From contig CANRNQ010000011.1 in assembly GCA_947632045.1 (NCBI GenBank), positions 1-62,243 of the forward strand: 62,243 bases of DNA, given 5' to 3'. This document shows, piece by piece, positions 8,309 through 16,900 of the stretch. This DNA is from an uncultured Clostridia bacterium. Lineage in GTDB: Bacteria; Bacillota; Clostridia; Oscillospirales; Acutalibacteraceae. The notes under the pieces are model-generated. The model was not told the DNA's origin and did no database searches. It saw only the letters and a program-made list of their open reading frames with translations. Position 1 is the stretch's first letter. The number at the start of each line of letters is the position of its first letter. A program made the position numbers and the translations under genes.

Positions 8309-8803
8309 ATGGTTGAAATAAAGAACGCTTCACCCGAAGGCGCGGGCAGTATCGCATCTCTTGCTAATGAAATATGGAACGAATATTTCACCCCCATAAT
8401 TGGTAAGGCTCAGGTCGATTATATGCTCGACAAATTCCAGAGCGAGCGGGCGATACTCTCACAGCTTTCGGAGGGAATGAAATACATAACCGCATATTCC
8501 GACGGCGAGCTCGTAGGCTACAGCGCATATAAGTTAGAGCCGGACGCGATGTTTCTCAGCAAAATATACGTCAGGAGCGACAAGCGCGGCCGGGGCATCG
8601 GCGGAAAAATGTTGGCCCATGAGCTTAAAGCCGCTAAAGACGCGGGCAAGGCAAAAATATATCTGACCGTAAACAAGCATAACGACGATTCGATAGCAAT
8701 ATACAGACATCTGGGCTTTGAAACCGAGAAAAGCATAGTGACGGACATCGGCGGCGGTTTTGTTATGGACGATTACGTTATGGCTCTGCGCCTAAGCAAA
8801 TAA
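8309..8803 (+). CDS. GNAT family N-acetyltransferase
   Basis: The 164-residue protein is a single GNAT domain that would move an acetyl group from acetyl-CoA to an amine. The acetyl-CoA binding motif is VRSDKRGRGIGGKMLAHEL (about residues 90-108), followed by the family's NKHNDDSIAIYRHLGF motif. The ATG at 8309 is chosen over an upstream in-frame start because TTGGAGG lies eight bases before it. Substrate is unknown. It stands between divergent and unrelated genes and may be followed in the same transcript by the membrane protein at 8859. Confidence 0.88.
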   Translation: MVEIKNASPEGAGSIASLANEIWNEYFTPIIGKAQVDYMLDKFQSERAILSQLSEGMKYITAYSDGELVGYSAYKLEPDAMFLSKIYVRSDKRGRGIGGKMLAHELKAAKDAGKAKIYLTVNKHNDDSIAIYRHLGFETEKSIVTDIGGGFVMDDYVMALRLSK

Positions 8804-8858
8804 ACCGGCGCGTACCTGCCGCTTCGGTCAAAGCATAAAGTCAAGGAGAAAAATAAAA

Positions 8859-10490
8859 ATGGAACAAACGGACAACATCAAACAAATTAACAGGGGCAAA
8901 TTGAATATCAGCACCCCGATGAAGTACATACTCCTCATAGTCCTCGCCGTTATAACCGCAGCGTCTGTCGCACTCGTCAATTACCCCGACGTTGAAAACG
9001 TCAATTACACCAACTCCGACGCAACCTGGCACACGCTGCTCACAATGCAGTGCTACGACGAAAATCCGGCGTCTACGCATAAATTCCTGCCGATAGTCAC
9101 CCTAAACGGCGACATAAACAAGTGGGTAACATGGGGCGCGACTATTCCCGATGCTCAGGGGAATTACTACTACACCTCCTTTTCTCCCGCGGGCTATGTC
9201 CTGCCGTATTTCTTTGTGAAGATCTTCGGCCTGCCGATAAACGAAACCAGCCTCTATATCTTCAATTCACTTTTGCTCGCGGCGACGGCGGCGCTGATAG
9301 GCTTGATAATAAGGCGGCTCTTTGCCGACAAGCGATTTCCCTTCCTTCTCGGCGCGATAGGTGCGGTCATATATTGCTTTATACCCGAGGTTATGAACAG
9401 TCAGGGCATAGTTTACTGGCACCAGTCGGTAATGCAGGTGGCTCTCGCCATTCAGCTTTTGAGCTTTATCAGCATTGCAAAGGGCAGCGCAGGGCGCGGC
9501 TCATACATCACGTTTTTCCTTATGTGCCTGATGAATCCGTACATCGAGTGGACAGGCTACGTCGCAAATATAGGATATGCTATAGGCTTCTTTATAATCT
9601 ACCGCAAAAATTCCGACACCGCCTTTAAAAACGGAGGCGCCGTACTCGGGCTAACCGCAGCGTCGTTTATGCTCTTTGCCCTGCATTATATGAGCGTTGT
9701 AAGCGTTGACGATTTATCAAAGGCGCTTGAAACGCGCTTTTTTGCGCGAAGCGCCTCAAGCCACAGCGTAAGCTACATTGATCTGCTCAAGGGCTATATC
9801 GACTCCTTCCAAAACATATTTATACTGATAGCCGCCCTGCTCATACTGACGCTGCTCGTTTACAGGAATTTGAGCTTTATTAAAAAGAGTGCGTTTTTCT
9901 CAAACAAGACCGTTTTTCTCGTCGCGTTTTTCCCCGTGCTTGAAAATATACTTATGAAGAACCACGCCGTGAATTACACCTACGACAGAATGAAGCTCTC
10001 GTTTATACTTATTTTTATAGTCTGCGACCTTATGTACCTTATCATCGACAGGGTCAGGGGCTTAAACCTTTACGCTCTGCCTTCTGCCGCCGCTCTTGTT
10101 TTAGCCGCCGCCGTATGCGCGGTAAATATCATCTCGTTTCCGGGCGCACGCGAATGGAGCATTGATTATAGGGCAAACAACCGCCTGCTCGCCGATTACT
10201 GCACCGCAAAATACACCGAGAAAAACAGCGTATACGGGCTTGACACATACACCGTAAGGGGATATATAAATCTTCTTTTCGGCCGCTCCGTTTATGAATG
10301 GTCAAGTGAAGAAAACGATATTAAAAATGCGAGGGCGAGAAATATGCGCTACGCCGTGACTATATATATAGAGCGGTACGGCCAATGGAATTTGTATGAG
10401 CTCTCTTATATAGCGGTAAACGATTTGAAGAGCAACACCCGTCAAATTATCAGCGTCAAAAACGGAGCCATTGATGTTTACCGGCAATGA
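8859..10490 (+). CDS. Multi-pass membrane protein, GT-C glycosyltransferase-like
   Basis: The 543-residue protein has a short cytoplasmic start, one helix (about residues 27-46) and then a long outward loop holding NSDATWH and an aromatic/glycine segment. At least nine further helices follow, then a soluble C-terminal domain of about 100 residues. A first large outer loop with acidic residues after helix 1 is the layout of GT-C enzymes, which move sugars from lipid-phosphate donors outside the membrane. No family signature is clear, so this is an inference. An AAGGAG site precedes the ATG by about 11 bases. The asparagine synthase gene downstream has its own promoter and follows a terminator. 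Confidence 0.65.
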   Translation: MEQTDNIKQINRGKLNISTPMKYILLIVLAVITAASVALVNYPDVENVNYTNSDATWHTLLTMQCYDENPASTHKFLPIVTLNGDINKWVTWGATIPDAQGNYYYTSFSPAGYVLPYFFVKIFGLPINETSLYIFNSLLLAATAALIGLIIRRLFADKRFPFLLGAIGAVIYCFIPEVMNSQGIVYWHQSVMQVALAIQLLSFISIAKGSAGRGSYITFFLMCLMNPYIEWTGYVANIGYAIGFFIIYRKNSDTAFKNGGAVLGLTAASFMLFALHYMSVVSVDDLSKALETRFFARSASSHSVSYIDLLKGYIDSFQNIFILIAALLILTLLVYRNLSFIKKSAFFSNKTVFLVAFFPVLENILMKNHAVNYTYDRMKLSFILIFIVCDLMYLIIDRVRGLNLYALPSAAALVLAAAVCAVNIISFPGAREWSIDYRANNRLLADYCTAKYTEKNSVYGLDTYTVRGYINLLFGRSVYEWSSEENDIKNARARNMRYAVTIYIERYGQWNLYELSYIAVNDLKSNTRQIISVKNGAIDVYRQ

Positions 10491-10563
10491 TAATTAACAA
10501 ATCCTTCTCTCATTTTTAAAGGATTATTAATAGCATATTCACATTTAAAATCTATACTTTAAG

Positions 10564-10599
10564 CGTACTCAAGAGGACGGAGCCGCACCGTCAGAGTAC
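10564..10599. repeat. Nested inverted repeat downstream of the membrane protein
   Basis: GTACTC/GAGTAC (10565-10570 with 10594-10599) encloses GACGG/CCGTC (10576-10580 with 10588-10592). There is no T-run, so this is not a standard terminator. It is the first of two hairpins in the 409-base gap before asnB. Confidence 0.4.
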
Positions 10600-10643
10600 T
10601 AATGTTCTACCCTCCTCAATGTACCCCTCAAACTAAAAGTGAG

Positions 10644-10680
10644 AAAAGGCTCGATTCGCCGCAAGGATCGAGCCTTTTCG
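10644..10680 (+). terminator. Terminator between the GT-C-like gene and asnB
   Basis: A 12-bp perfect stem, AAAAGGCTCGAT (10644-10655) with ATCGAGCCTTTT (10667-10678), ends in a T-run. The A-run on the other side makes it potentially bidirectional. Confidence 0.8.
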
Positions 10681-10775
10681 TTATTATCGCCCAAATCGCG
10701 TTGGCAAAACCGTTTTCTCTCGCTTTATCTATCCATAAAGCCTCGCCGATTATATTCATTGGGCAAACAAGGGAC

Positions 10776-10804
10776 TTGCAAGGTTTTTTATATTATGATA
10801 AAAT
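10776..10804 (+). promoter_or_regulatory. asnB promoter
   Basis: TTGCAA (10776-10781) and TAAAAT (10799-10804) are 17 bases apart, about 95 bases upstream of asnB. Confidence 0.65.
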
Positions 10805-10899
10805 AACACGGTATAACAACGCAAAATTACGGAATATTTTTATCAGTGAAAATTCTTAAAGATCCTTAACCGAAACAAACGCAAGGGAGCGAATTAATC

Positions 10900-12753
10900 A
10901 TGTGCGGAATCTGCGGATTTACCGGAGAAATAGTCGACAAAGACAAGGTCATCGAAAATATGGCGAGAGTGATTACCCATAGGGGGCCGGACAGCGACGG
11001 CTTTTACACGGACGAGCATATCTCAATGGGCTTTCGTCGGCTGAGCATTATAGACCTCGACGCGGGTCACCAGCCTATTTTCAACGAGGACAAGACCCTC
11101 GTAATAAACTTTAACGGCGAAATATACAACTACAAGGAGATAAGAAAAGAGCTTATAGAGCTCGGGCACACGTTTTCAACCAAGGCCGACACCGAGGTTA
11201 TCCTCCACGGCTTTGAGCAGTGGCGGGAAGGGGTGCTTGACAAATTAAGGGGTATGTTTGCCTTTGCAATATACAACACCGTCGACCACTCTCTTTTCAT
11301 TGCAAGGGACTTCTTTGGAATAAAGCCCCTGCACTACACTCAGCTCGGCGAGCACTTCATATACGCCTCAGAGATAAAGAGTATTCTCCAATTCCCGAAA
11401 TTCGAGAAAAAGTTCAATTACAGAACTCTCGACAACTATCTCTCGTTTCAGTATGCGGTTCCGCCCGAAACATTCTTCGAGGGCGTTTACTGCCTGCTGC
11501 CGGGTCATTACCTGTGGTACAAGGACGGCAAGATAACGACCACCCGCTATTGGGAGGCAAGGTTTGAGCCGGACGAGAGCCTTACAGAGGAGGACGCGGT
11601 AAACAAAATAGAGGAGGTCTTTGAAAACTCCGTAAACGCTCATAAGATAAGCGACGTTGAGGTCGGCTGTTTTCTCTCGAGCGGCGTTGATTCGAGCTAC
11701 GTTTCGACATATTTCGCCGACCAAAAAACCTTTACCGTCGGCTTTGACTTCGGCAAAAGATACAATGAGATAAGCTGGGCCGAAAATCTGTCAAAGAAAA
11801 TAGGCGTGGATCATTATTCAAAGCTCATCGGCTCAGAGGAATTTTGGGGCAGCGTGAAGAAGGTGCAGTACCACATGGATCAGCCGCTTGCGGATCCGTC
11901 GTGCATCGCGCTATACTTTGTTTCCAAGCTCGCGAGCGAGCACGTCAAGGTCGTTCTTTCCGGCGAGGGAGCGGACGAGCTCTTCGGCGGATACACCTGC
12001 TACAACGACCCGAGGGTATTTAAGGTATATCAAAGACTTGTGCCGTATCCGTTAAGGCGCGCCATATGCAAGCTTATGAAAAAGCTGCCGGATATAAAGG
12101 GCAGAGATTACCTGATACGCGCGACCCACCCTCTTGAAGAGCGCTTTATAGGCAACGCTTATATGTACGATTTGGATGAAAAGCGACAAATACTCAAGGA
12201 CCCGTCCATTGCAACGAATCCGTCAAAAAGGTGCCGCGAGCTTTACAAGAGAGCCGAGGGCTGCGACGACGAAACGAAAATGCAGTACCTCGACATAAAT
12301 ATGTGGATGGTCGGCGACATACTCCTAAAGGCTGACAGAATGAGCATGGCAAACTCGCTTGAGCTGCGCGTGCCTTTCCTTGACAAGGAGGTATTCAAGG
12401 TGGCTTCGACCATACCGACAAGGCTCAGGGTAAACAAGAAAAACACGAAGTACGCCATGCGTCAGGCGGCAATGCGCCATCTTCCGCCCGAAACAGCTCA
12501 GAAGAAAAAGCTCGGCTTCCCTGTTCCCACAAGGGAATGGCTCAAGGACGAAAAGTACTACAATATAGTTAAGGATATGTTTAATTCCGACACGGCTAAA
12601 AAATTCTTCAACTCCGATATGCTTATAGGCTTCCTCGACGAGCATTATCAGCTCAAAGAGGACAACAGCAGAAAGGTTTGGACGATTTACATTTTCCTCG
12701 TTTGGTACAAAATCTACTTTGAGGGAGATAAGGTCGAGGACGTTGAAGCTTAA
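10900..12753 (+). CDS. asnB: Asparagine synthase (glutamine-hydrolysing)
   Basis: The 617-residue cytoplasmic enzyme makes asparagine from aspartate, glutamine and ATP. Residues 1-190 are the class II glutaminase domain; the protein starts MCGICGF, so after Met removal the nucleophile Cys is N-terminal. The synthetase domain begins around 230 with the pyrophosphate loop SSGVDSS and continues with SGEGADELFGGY. Length matches the family. It is a single-gene unit with its own promoter and terminator. Some AsnB relatives modify cell-wall precursors or peptides instead of making free asparagine; nothing nearby argues for that here. Confidence 0.95.
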   Translation: MCGICGFTGEIVDKDKVIENMARVITHRGPDSDGFYTDEHISMGFRRLSIIDLDAGHQPIFNEDKTLVINFNGEIYNYKEIRKELIELGHTFSTKADTEVILHGFEQWREGVLDKLRGMFAFAIYNTVDHSLFIARDFFGIKPLHYTQLGEHFIYASEIKSILQFPKFEKKFNYRTLDNYLSFQYAVPPETFFEGVYCLLPGHYLWYKDGKITTTRYWEARFEPDESLTEEDAVNKIEEVFENSVNAHKISDVEVGCFLSSGVDSSYVSTYFADQKTFTVGFDFGKRYNEISWAENLSKKIGVDHYSKLIGSEEFWGSVKKVQYHMDQPLADPSCIALYFVSKLASEHVKVVLSGEGADELFGGYTCYNDPRVFKVYQRLVPYPLRRAICKLMKKLPDIKGRDYLIRATHPLEERFIGNAYMYDLDEKRQILKDPSIATNPSKRCRELYKRAEGCDDETKMQYLDINMWMVGDILLKADRMSMANSLELRVPFLDKEVFKVASTIPTRLRVNKKNTKYAMRQAAMRHLPPETAQKKKLGFPVPTREWLKDEKYYNIVKDMFNSDTAKKFFNSDMLIGFLDEHYQLKEDNSRKVWTIYIFLVWYKIYFEGDKVEDVEA

Positions 12754-12770
12754 ATAAGGGATAAAATTCA

Positions 12771-12800
12771 CGCCGACAAGCGAGAGCTTGCCGGCGTTTA
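12771..12800 (+). terminator. asnB terminator
   Basis: CGCCGACAAGC pairs with GCTTGCCGGCG (one G-U pair) around a GAGA tetraloop, followed by TTTAATTCT, 18 bases after the asnB stop. Confidence 0.75.
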
Positions 12801-13037
12801 ATTCTGTCAAAAGAGTGTTTTGCCCCTTGCGGTACATAATTTTTTTATTGGCAAGAGGCGGTGCTGCTTGGCGATGGCGATATGCGCTTTCGCTTAATAT
12901 TTAAGGCAAAATAACATCTTTGAACGAGTAAGCGGGGAATATAAAGACTAATATAAAAGCCGCTGTGCCTCCGAAAATCTGTGCCTTGCGGCATAGTCTG
13001 TCATTTTATTTTCTAAAAGCGGATACTCCTGCCGCCT

Positions 13038-13883
13038 TCAGCCTCTTTTTTCAACTAAGACCCGCGCTATTCTTCTGTCCTCTATCTTTACAGCAGTCAG
13101 CCTTATCCCGTCTATCTCAACCGACGGCCGTTCGCCATCCGACGGTATACTGCCGAGGTGGTCGAGCATAAGCCCGGCTACGGTTTCACTCTCGCCGCAG
13201 GGCAGCTCAGCGCCCGCAAGGCTGTTAAGCTCGTCTATTGATATACCTCCGTCGACGGTGAACACGTTTTCGGAGAGCTTTAAAACCTCTTTTTCCTCAT
13301 TGTCATATTCGTCCTGTATGTCGCCGACTATCGACTCCACAAGATCCTCAAGGGTTATTATTCCCTCGGTGCCGCCGTACTCGTCAACGACTATCGCAAG
13401 CTGAGTCTTTTTGGCCGTCATCTCAGTAAAAAGCTTGCTGCAATTTATTGTTTTTGGCACAAACATCGGCTTGCGCGCTATATCGCTGAGCTTCAATCCC
13501 TCCGGCACGCTGCGGCACACAAACCGCAAGAGGTCCTTGCCGTAAAGGATACCTATTATGTTGTCTATGTCCTCGTGATACACCGGTATCCGCGAGTATC
13601 CTGTTTCAGTCAGCCTCTCAACCGCCGTTTCAAGGCTGTCTGTATCCTCAAGCGCCGTTATATCCGTGCGATGCGTCATAAGCTCGCCCACCGTCGTATC
13701 GTCAAAGCTGAATATGTTAAATATCATATTTCTGGAGCTTGAGTCTATTATTCCGCTGTTAAAGCCCGCCTCGACCGTCATCAAAATATCGTCCTCGGTA
13801 ACGCTCGCCCCCGAGCTGTTTTTGAAAAGCCTTGAAAAAAATCCGCTCTGCTTTTTGCTACTGCCGCCTGCGTCGTCAGACAT
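13038..13883 (-). CDS. CBS-domain protein of the TlyC/CorC family (soluble form)
   Basis: The 281-residue protein has a pair of CBS domains (about residues 65-190), typically nucleotide-binding sensors, and a C-terminal CorC_HlyC domain (about 205-280). It lacks the membrane domain (DUF21) found in longer relatives, so it is the short CorC-like form associated with magnesium/cobalt efflux or stress functions. The motif LVVDEYGG is present as AIVVDEYGGTEGIITLEDLVE. It appears to be a single gene: ATG at 13883 with AGGAGGAGAAA upstream. The often-used name hemolysin is historical and should not be taken as function. Confidence 0.88.
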   Translation of the reverse strand: MSDDAGGSSKKQSGFFSRLFKNSSGASVTEDDILMTVEAGFNSGIIDSSSRNMIFNIFSFDDTTVGELMTHRTDITALEDTDSLETAVERLTETGYSRIPVYHEDIDNIIGILYGKDLLRFVCRSVPEGLKLSDIARKPMFVPKTINCSKLFTEMTAKKTQLAIVVDEYGGTEGIITLEDLVESIVGDIQDEYDNEEKEVLKLSENVFTVDGGISIDELNSLAGAELPCGESETVAGLMLDHLGSIPSDGERPSVEIDGIRLTAVKIEDRRIARVLVEKRG

Positions 13884-14027
13884 ATATCACTTTCTCCTCC
13901 TGATTTAAGAAATAATTATAATCCTATTGTACGATTGACTGTTCGTTTTGTCAATCGTCGAAATCCGCTGTCCGCACAAATAAGAAAAAGTTGTCTGCGG
14001 GAGAGCGGCGTTGCGGGGATAAAATTA

Positions 14028-14064
14028 TATCCGCAGGTAGAGCTCTTAAGCTTTCCTGCGGATA
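14028..14064 (-). terminator. Hairpin, possible terminator of the zinc-ribbon gene
   Basis: TATCCGCAGG and CCTGCGGATA are perfect 10-base arms (14028-14037, 14055-14064) around a 17-base loop. On the minus strand the stem is followed by TAATTTTAT, a weak U-tract. The gap 13884-14280 holds nothing else I can name. Confidence 0.4.
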
Positions 14065-14280
14065 ATAGAACGATCTGCTTTTATATTTTATAATAAATAA
14101 TATTATTTTTAATTAAGGTATTGACGAGCTCGGTTCATCGGTATGAGTCTATAAAGCCGCCGCCATATAACAAGACGGGCGAAGCCTCTTTTCGGCACTC
14201 GAAAAAGCGAAAGCCTTTATTTTTGCCAAAATCAGATTTATCGACATTCCGATATGTGATATAAGGTCTTACCTCTGTTC

Positions 14281-14883
14281 TTATTTGTTAAAGCTGTTCG
14301 GCGCTCCGCAGTTTGAACAGTGAGAATCGCTTGATTTCATTTTGTGACCACAGCTTGTGCAAAATATATCCTCGTTGGCGCTCTGAACTGCATTGCCGTA
14401 ATTGCCGTTGCCTGTGTCAGCTGTGTAGTCGAAGCCCTGAAAATCCTCAAATACAGGCCGCTCGTCATCGGATTTTTTATCCGTGCCAAGCTTGTAGTTT
14501 ATCTCGGAGGTATTCTTGCAGATAATGAGCTTAACGAGCATAAACTCATACAAAACCCTCAAAATCACATTGCCAAATACGATTATAAGCAGGAAGTAGA
14601 TGAAATTCATCGCTCCGAAGGGGAAGGCGAAAAGCGCATAAAACGAAAACAAGGTTGTAAAAATAGTCAGCGCGTAATACATTATTCTGAGCAGCATCTC
14701 CGCAAACAGCTTTTTAAAGCGCAGAAACTGATAAAGCTTCAGCACAAAGCCCTTGTACTTATACTCGTTTTTCGGCGAGAGAAAGAGAAAGTTGATGAGC
14801 AGCGCTCCGACGATTGCGACAATTATGGCAACAATAAAGAAAATTATTGTTCCCACCATACTCATATAATAGCTGTTGTACAT
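14281..14883 (-). CDS. Membrane protein with C-terminal zinc ribbon
   Basis: The 200-residue protein has an N-terminal helix (about 10-32), two more helices in the region 70-130 (a DUF4282-like layout, which I cannot confirm), a hydrophilic linker and a C-terminal zinc ribbon, CTSCGHKMKSSDSHCSNCG. The four cysteines in two CxxC knuckles should hold zinc. The ATG at 14883 is preferred to a GTG 11 codons earlier because the run TGGGGG precedes it. Function unknown. It precedes the CBS gene on the same strand by about 400 bases and is probably independent. Confidence 0.75.
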   Translation of the reverse strand: MYNSYYMSMVGTIIFFIVAIIVAIVGALLINFLFLSPKNEYKYKGFVLKLYQFLRFKKLFAEMLLRIMYYALTIFTTLFSFYALFAFPFGAMNFIYFLLIIVFGNVILRVLYEFMLVKLIICKNTSEINYKLGTDKKSDDERPVFEDFQGFDYTADTGNGNYGNAVQSANEDIFCTSCGHKMKSSDSHCSNCGAPNSFNK

Positions 14884-15021
14884 TATGTAACCCCCATAAA
14901 AATTATTTTGTACCACAACAATATATTGCTTGTTGGTTCTTGAAAATTATACTATATTCAGAAAAATCAGTCAAGCGCTTTTGTATAATTTTGCCGCAGG
15001 AAGTCGGAAAGCGGGACTTGC

Positions 15022-15990
15022 TTATCTTCTATCAAAGATTTTCATCCATTTTAAACATTCGGTATTTTGAGCGCTAATTTTGCTGTAATACGCTGTAACA
15101 TCAGAATTGCTTTCTATTTTCGCAAGTAGGTTTGCGGTATTATTAATTTGCGAAGCAATATATGCCGATTGCTCGTTTCCTTCTTTTATTGCACTGTAAA
15201 GCATATACTGATTATCTTCTATTCTATCCAAATGTTCTATTATATTATCAAGCTTATTAATTATTATGCCTTGTATTAATTCGTTTGCATAAATATTATA
15301 GGCACCCTCATGTCCCTCTAAAGATATACATCTGCCAGAAGAAAAATATTCACAAAAAGAGCTGATTGCTTCAAGATGTCTATATTTAGGGAAAATTATA
15401 TTGTAGCTGTAATATTCATTTAAGGTATTTTTTGTTTCCCTATACACCGCCAACAATCTATCCTTTTCTTTATTTAAAATAACTATCTTTTGACTGATAT
15501 AATAATTATTACGCCTGTTTTTTTCCATTATCTCTGCATTAAGCAGTCGTATTTCTTCGTTTTCCTTATTTAATCTATATTTTGTAGATATTATGTCCCA
15601 TATAATAATTACAATAGAAATCCCTACTCCTATAAGCGCACCGATTAAAGCAAGCTGAGTTAACCAATCCCACAAACGCCCCGTAAATAAATCTGCTATA
15701 ATACCACCTGCATATGCAAAAAAGCTATAAACTCCCCTTATTATAATTAGCGCTGCCGCCCCAAGTAAACCGAACCCAGCAATACCGCCTAATATGTCAG
15801 TTATCGACTCCTTTTGTTTTTGATTTTCTTCGTACAACGCCTCTTCGGGCTGATTTTTTAAGCCGTTTATCTGTGCATTAATTTTATTATATAGCAAATT
15901 TTGCTCATAGAGCGAGGATTCAAGCCTATATATATTTTTAAGATATTTTTTCATAACATTAACATTCATTTCATTACCCCGTTTTACCAT
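15022..15990 (-). CDS. Unknown coiled-coil membrane protein, partner of a divergent HTH regulator
   Basis: The 322-residue protein begins with a coiled-coil-like helix (residues 10-65), then two or three membrane helices (about 70-135, rich in Ile, Gly and Ala), a second long Asn/Lys/Glu-rich coiled coil (about 140-200) and a soluble tail (about 200-322). No family is recognised. Its codons are far richer in A and T than its neighbours (many AAT, ATA, TTA), which suggests acquisition by transfer. Its promoter overlaps two palindromes and it is divergent from the small HTH regulator at 16122, so repression by that protein is likely. Start codon may be 15990 or the ATG at 15969, which has GGGG upstream. 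Confidence 0.7.
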   Translation of the reverse strand: MVKRGNEMNVNVMKKYLKNIYRLESSLYEQNLLYNKINAQINGLKNQPEEALYEENQKQKESITDILGGIAGFGLLGAAALIIIRGVYSFFAYAGGIIADLFTGRLWDWLTQLALIGALIGVGISIVIIIWDIISTKYRLNKENEEIRLLNAEIMEKNRRNNYYISQKIVILNKEKDRLLAVYRETKNTLNEYYSYNIIFPKYRHLEAISSFCEYFSSGRCISLEGHEGAYNIYANELIQGIIINKLDNIIEHLDRIEDNQYMLYSAIKEGNEQSAYIASQINNTANLLAKIESNSDVTAYYSKISAQNTECLKWMKIFDRR

Positions 15991-16023
15991 TTTCTTTTAA
16001 TTTATTTATCTTTTTTACCTATA

Positions 16024-16039
16024 CTACATTTAAATGTAG
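16024..16039. promoter_or_regulatory. Operator 1, perfect 16-bp palindrome
   Basis: CTACATTTAAATGTAG is a perfect palindrome. It lies 33 bases (centre to centre, about three helical turns) from operator 2 and covers a second possible minus-strand promoter (TTGACG at 16044-16049, TAGTAT at 16021-16026, 17-base spacer). Confidence 0.75.
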
Positions 16040-16050
16040 ATTGCGTCAAA

Positions 16051-16080
16051 ATTATACTACATTCTAATGTAGAGTGTCAA
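16051..16080 (-). promoter_or_regulatory. Promoter for the coiled-coil membrane protein, with operator 2 in its spacer
   Basis: On the minus strand consensus TTGACA (16075-16080) and TATAAT (16051-16056) are 18 bases apart. The spacer holds operator 2, CTACATTCTAATGTAG (16057-16072), a palindrome with 7-base arms matching operator 1. A protein bound there would block RNA polymerase. Confidence 0.8.
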
Positions 16081-16121
16081 GAGCAATTTTGTTTGTTATC
16101 CTCAATTATGAGGTGGTTTAT

Positions 16122-16412
16122 ATGAAAAAAAGACCGGAGGCAAATTACTCCGGAATCGTCTTTAAGCTCGCCGACGTTATGCGGGAAAAGGGATACTCGA
16201 AAAATAAGCTCTGCGTAAACTGTGGACTGAGATTTGAGACTGTTCAGGGCTACTACAACGGCACGATAAGCAGGGTGGATCTCTATGTTTTGGCGGCTAT
16301 GTGCCGCGAGCTTGAATGCAGCGTGCAGGATCTTATGGAATATGATCCGCGCTCAGACGGAGCGAGGGCTTATCCGCCTAAGCCGCTACAGCCCCCTGCC
16401 GATCACCCTTGA
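16122..16412 (+). CDS. Small Cro/CI-type HTH regulator
   Basis: The 96-residue protein is nearly all one helix-turn-helix domain (about residues 8-70). The sequence around KNKLCVNCGLRFETVQGYYNG is the turn and recognition helix. It ends in a proline-rich tail. The ATG at 16122 has GAGGTGG about seven bases upstream. It is transcribed away from the coiled-coil membrane gene across a region with two matched palindromes, the natural binding sites for this dimer-type regulator. Its base composition is GC-richer than that of its partner. Family is clear; ligand and target are inferred. Confidence 0.8.
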   Translation: MKKRPEANYSGIVFKLADVMREKGYSKNKLCVNCGLRFETVQGYYNGTISRVDLYVLAAMCRELECSVQDLMEYDPRSDGARAYPPKPLQPPADHP

Positions 16413-16487
16413 AGCCTTGTATCACTTGCATCATATATAAAATAAATCTTTTATATATGTTTATACACAAATTGTAAAAGCAATCTT

Positions 16488-16520
16488 AGCGGCACGGATT
16501 TTAGTCTGCGCCGCTTTTCA
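16488..16520 (+). terminator. Terminator after the HTH gene
   Basis: AGCGGCACGGA pairs with TCTGCGCCGCT (two wobble pairs) around TTTTAG and is followed by TTTTCATTTG. The rest of the gap up to 16787 shows nothing I can name. Confidence 0.55.
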
Positions 16521-16787
16521 TTTGTCCGCCGCGCTGTTCAGCTCTTCGGCGCGCTTTGCAGCGGCTCTGCTTTTGCCTTTCAAAGACCCTCTTTTTCAAT
16601 GGCCGCGCTTCACATTAAGCAAATTTTGTGCTCAAAGGATATATTCAATTAGTTCTTTTCCTCGCTAAATTTTCATATAAAGAGAGTCGGGCATAAAGCG
16701 GCTGCAAAAAATTTTCATCAGCCGAAAGCGCTGCGGAGCAAACGAGTAAATTTTGGTAATTTCCCTCGAAATTAAGCGTGTTTGCAC

Positions 16788-16816
16788 TTTACATTTAATA
16801 TGAAAAATGATAAAAT
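16788..16816 (+). promoter_or_regulatory. nifJ promoter
   Basis: TTTACA (16788-16793) and TAAAAT (16811-16816) are 17 bases apart, about 85 bases before the ATG. The gene has a perfect AAGGAGG ribosome site. Confidence 0.65.
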
Positions 16817-16900
16817 TAGCGTAGTACGGTTATAGTCCAATACTATGTCCGCAACAATTCTTGCTTTGTCAAGGTTTATTATTTAAGGAGGTTTTTACCA

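Noticed and set aside
10602-10859. 85-codon plus-strand frame before asnB
   Set aside because: It runs through a perfect terminator and the asnB promoter and has no ribosome site or family likeness.
13038-13883. True hemolysin
   Set aside because: The CBS plus CorC_HlyC layout is that of ion-transport-associated proteins; the hemolysin label is historical.
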